A stretch of 6,675 bases of DNA, taken from NCBI GenBank assembly GCA_021789795.1, contig JAJYJA010000134.1:1-6675 (forward strand), in the 5' to 3' direction. Numbering within the stretch: the first letter of the stretch is position 1; every line of letters begins with the position of its first letter. The notes below the pieces were generated by a model that had not been told where the DNA came from, made no database searches, and saw only the letters and a program-made list of their open reading frames with translations. This document shows positions 5,466 through 6,675 of this stretch, in pieces. Source of the DNA: Deltaproteobacteria bacterium. GTDB taxonomy: Bacteria; Desulfobacterota; Desulfobulbia; Desulfobulbales; VMSU01. A program made the position numbers and the translations under genes.

Positions 5466-5777
5466 ATGGAGGTCACGGTTGTCAGGGGGGAGGGCAGACT
5501 TACGGTCACGGTGGCGGGGATGATCGACGAGGAGGGGGCGGATCGCCTAAAGGAGACCTTCGATCAGGTGCTGGGGACCACCCTGTTGCCGGTGGTGGTC
5601 TTGGACCTGCGGGGCACCCAGCATATCGGCAGCTCGGGGATCGGTAAGATCCTGCTCTTTTACAAGAATCTGAGCATCAAGAACAGCCGGCTGGAGGTTA
5701 TCAATCTAAACCCCGGGCTGCACGAGCTGTTCCGGGAACTCAAGCTCGACACCCTCTTTGCGGTGAGCGGGGTCTAA
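5466..5777 (+). CDS. STAS-domain anti-anti-sigma factor (anti-sigma factor antagonist)
   Basis: A 103-residue single-domain STAS protein of the SpoIIAA/RsbV/HsbA type, a normal length for the family. In partner switching the unphosphorylated form binds an anti-sigma factor or other target; Ser phosphorylation by the GHKL kinase releases it and the PP2C phosphatase resets it. The fold markers are present: the N-terminal strands RLTVTVAGMID, the core strand VVVLDLRGTQHI (43-54), and the phospho-site loop GSSGIGKIL (55-63). Ser56 and Ser57 lie there, Ser57 matching SpoIIAA Ser58 by position. Gly55 replaces the Asp common before the serine pair. A strong Shine-Dalgarno, AGGAGG at 5453-5458, lies 7 bases before the ATG. 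It follows the fusion regulator by 44 bases and is very probably its substrate. Confidence 0.9.
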   Translation: MEVTVVRGEGRLTVTVAGMIDEEGADRLKETFDQVLGTTLLPVVVLDLRGTQHIGSSGIGKILLFYKNLSIKNSRLEVINLNPGLHELFRELKLDTLFAVSGV

Positions 5778-5803
5778 TCTAAGATCAACAGGGAGGGGCA
5801 GAG

Positions 5804-6675
5804 ATGAAACGATTCTTTCGGCAGTTGCCGATCGCCAAGAAGATCGCCTTGGGTTTCGCCGGGGTGATGTTCCTGATCCTGGCCGCCAGTCTGATAAACC
5901 TGGCGGGGCTTAGGGCTATCATCCTCAAGGCCAAGGCGGTGGTGGCCGGCAACGAGCTCCAGGCCACCCTGATGCACCGGGAGGTGGATCACTTAAACTG
6001 GGTCACCGCCCTGAGCACCGAGCTGGCCAAGCAGGCGGGCACGATCACGGTGGAGACCAACGACCACAACTGCAAGCTCGGCAAGTGGCTCTACGGCCAG
6101 GGGCTCAAGGACGCCGTCGCCCTGGACCCGGAACTGGCCCCCTTGTTCACCAAGTTGGAGGCGGATCACGCCGCCCTGCACGATACGGCCAAGGCCATCG
6201 CCCAGGCCCTGGCGGGCGGCGGTGACCAGGCCCACGCCCAGGCGCTTGGCCTCTACCTGGATCGCACCCTGCCCGCCCTGGCCCAGGTGCAGAAGGACAT
6301 GGAGGCGCTCCGTCAGGCGGCCAAGGCCAAGATCCCCACCGACCAGGCGATGCTGGCCGTCGCCGACGCGGTCAAGACCCGGCTGCTGGTGGCGGCGGCG
6401 CTGACCCTGGGACTGGCGCTCGGGGTGGCCTTCTTCATCATCGTGACCGTCAAACGGGTGCTGGGCAGCATCGCCGACGGCATCGAGAAGAGCGCCCAGC
6501 AGGTGGCGGAGGCGGCGGTGGCCATCAACAGTAGCAGCCACGCCGCCATCGAGACCGCCTCGGCCCAGGCGGCGGCGGTGGAGGAGGTGGCCTCCTCGCT
6601 GGAGGAGATGAACGCCATGAGCCAGCAGACCTCGCAGCTTACCGCCGGCTCGGAGAGGCTGATGAACGAGAACAT
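5804..6675 (+). CDS. Methyl-accepting chemotaxis protein with a probable periplasmic CZB-type zinc-binding sensor (3' partial)
   Basis: 290 codons are present before the window ends; no stop is reached. A short basic N-terminus (MKRFFRQLPIAKK) precedes the first membrane helix (about 14-36). Residues 37-193 form the sensor region, followed by a second helix (about 194-216). The sensor contains DHLNW (His63), NCKLGKW (Cys90) and DHAALH (His122, His126), the 3-His/1-Cys pattern of chemoreceptor zinc-binding (CZB) domains. After the second helix the chain passes within about 25 residues into MCP signalling sequence (INSSSHAAIETASAQ, then SSLEEMNAMSQQTSQ), leaving no room for a full HAMP domain. 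GGAGG at 5792-5796 lies 7 bases before the ATG. The gene follows the STAS gene by 26 bases and is probably in the same operon. The MCP call is secure, the CZB call good, and the periplasmic location is inferred from the two helices. Confidence 0.9.
   Translation, partial: MKRFFRQLPIAKKIALGFAGVMFLILAASLINLAGLRAIILKAKAVVAGNELQATLMHREVDHLNWVTALSTELAKQAGTITVETNDHNCKLGKWLYGQGLKDAVALDPELAPLFTKLEADHAALHDTAKAIAQALAGGGDQAHAQALGLYLDRTLPALAQVQKDMEALRQAAKAKIPTDQAMLAVADAVKTRLLVAAALTLGLALGVAFFIIVTVKRVLGSIADGIEKSAQQVAEAAVAINSSSHAAIETASAQAAAVEEVASSLEEMNAMSQQTSQLTAGSERLMNEN

Noticed and set aside
5993..6675. Minus-strand open frames opposite the chemoreceptor
   Set aside because: They mirror a plus-strand frame with clear MCP and CZB motifs that simply lacks a stop because the window ends.

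Overview
The window is GC-rich, densely coded bacterial DNA. It carries an anaerobic-style cobalamin pathway (CobQ, CbiB and a CobD-like domain), a REC-PP2C-HATPase regulator and a methyl-accepting chemotaxis protein. This gene content suits a Gram-negative of the former Deltaproteobacteria (a sulfate- or sulfur-metabolising lineage such as Desulfobulbales). That placement is inferred from gene content and domain style, not shown by a marker gene.

Layout. (1) Positions 1-1679, plus strand: the 3' part of a gene that fuses the C-terminal end of an L-threonine-O-3-phosphate decarboxylase (CobD-like) to a complete cobyric acid synthase (CobQ). (2) Positions 1720-2354, minus strand: an AbrB-type antitoxin and PIN-domain toxin pair joined by an ATGA overlap, with an inverted repeat upstream as a probable autoregulatory operator. 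(3) Positions 2458-3405, plus strand: cbiB. (4) Positions 3406-3678: a long non-coding leader with a sigma70-like promoter candidate, a palindrome over its -10 region and a 15-bp long-range stem-loop. (5) Positions 3679-6675, plus strand: a three-gene operon encoding a REC-PP2C phosphatase-HATPase fusion, a STAS-domain anti-anti-sigma factor, and a chemoreceptor that runs off the end of the window. The chemoreceptor appears to have a periplasmic zinc-binding CZB-type sensor.

How the genes work together. CobQ makes adenosylcobyric acid and CobD makes aminopropanol phosphate. CbiB condenses exactly these two products into adenosylcobinamide phosphate. The fusion plus cbiB is therefore a compact module for attaching the lower-loop linker of B12, now interrupted by an oppositely oriented toxin-antitoxin pair. 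The second block is a partner-switching module of the HsbR-HsbA/RsbU-RsbW type. One protein carries the receiver, the Ser phosphatase and the Ser kinase domains, and the next gene encodes their likely substrate. Its linkage to a chemoreceptor suggests a shared envelope or redox/metal signal, but this is inference.

The most interesting points are the CobD-CobQ fusion, the structured leader ahead of the partner-switch operon, and the chemoreceptor whose CZB-like domain lies between two membrane helices with little or no HAMP domain after the second.
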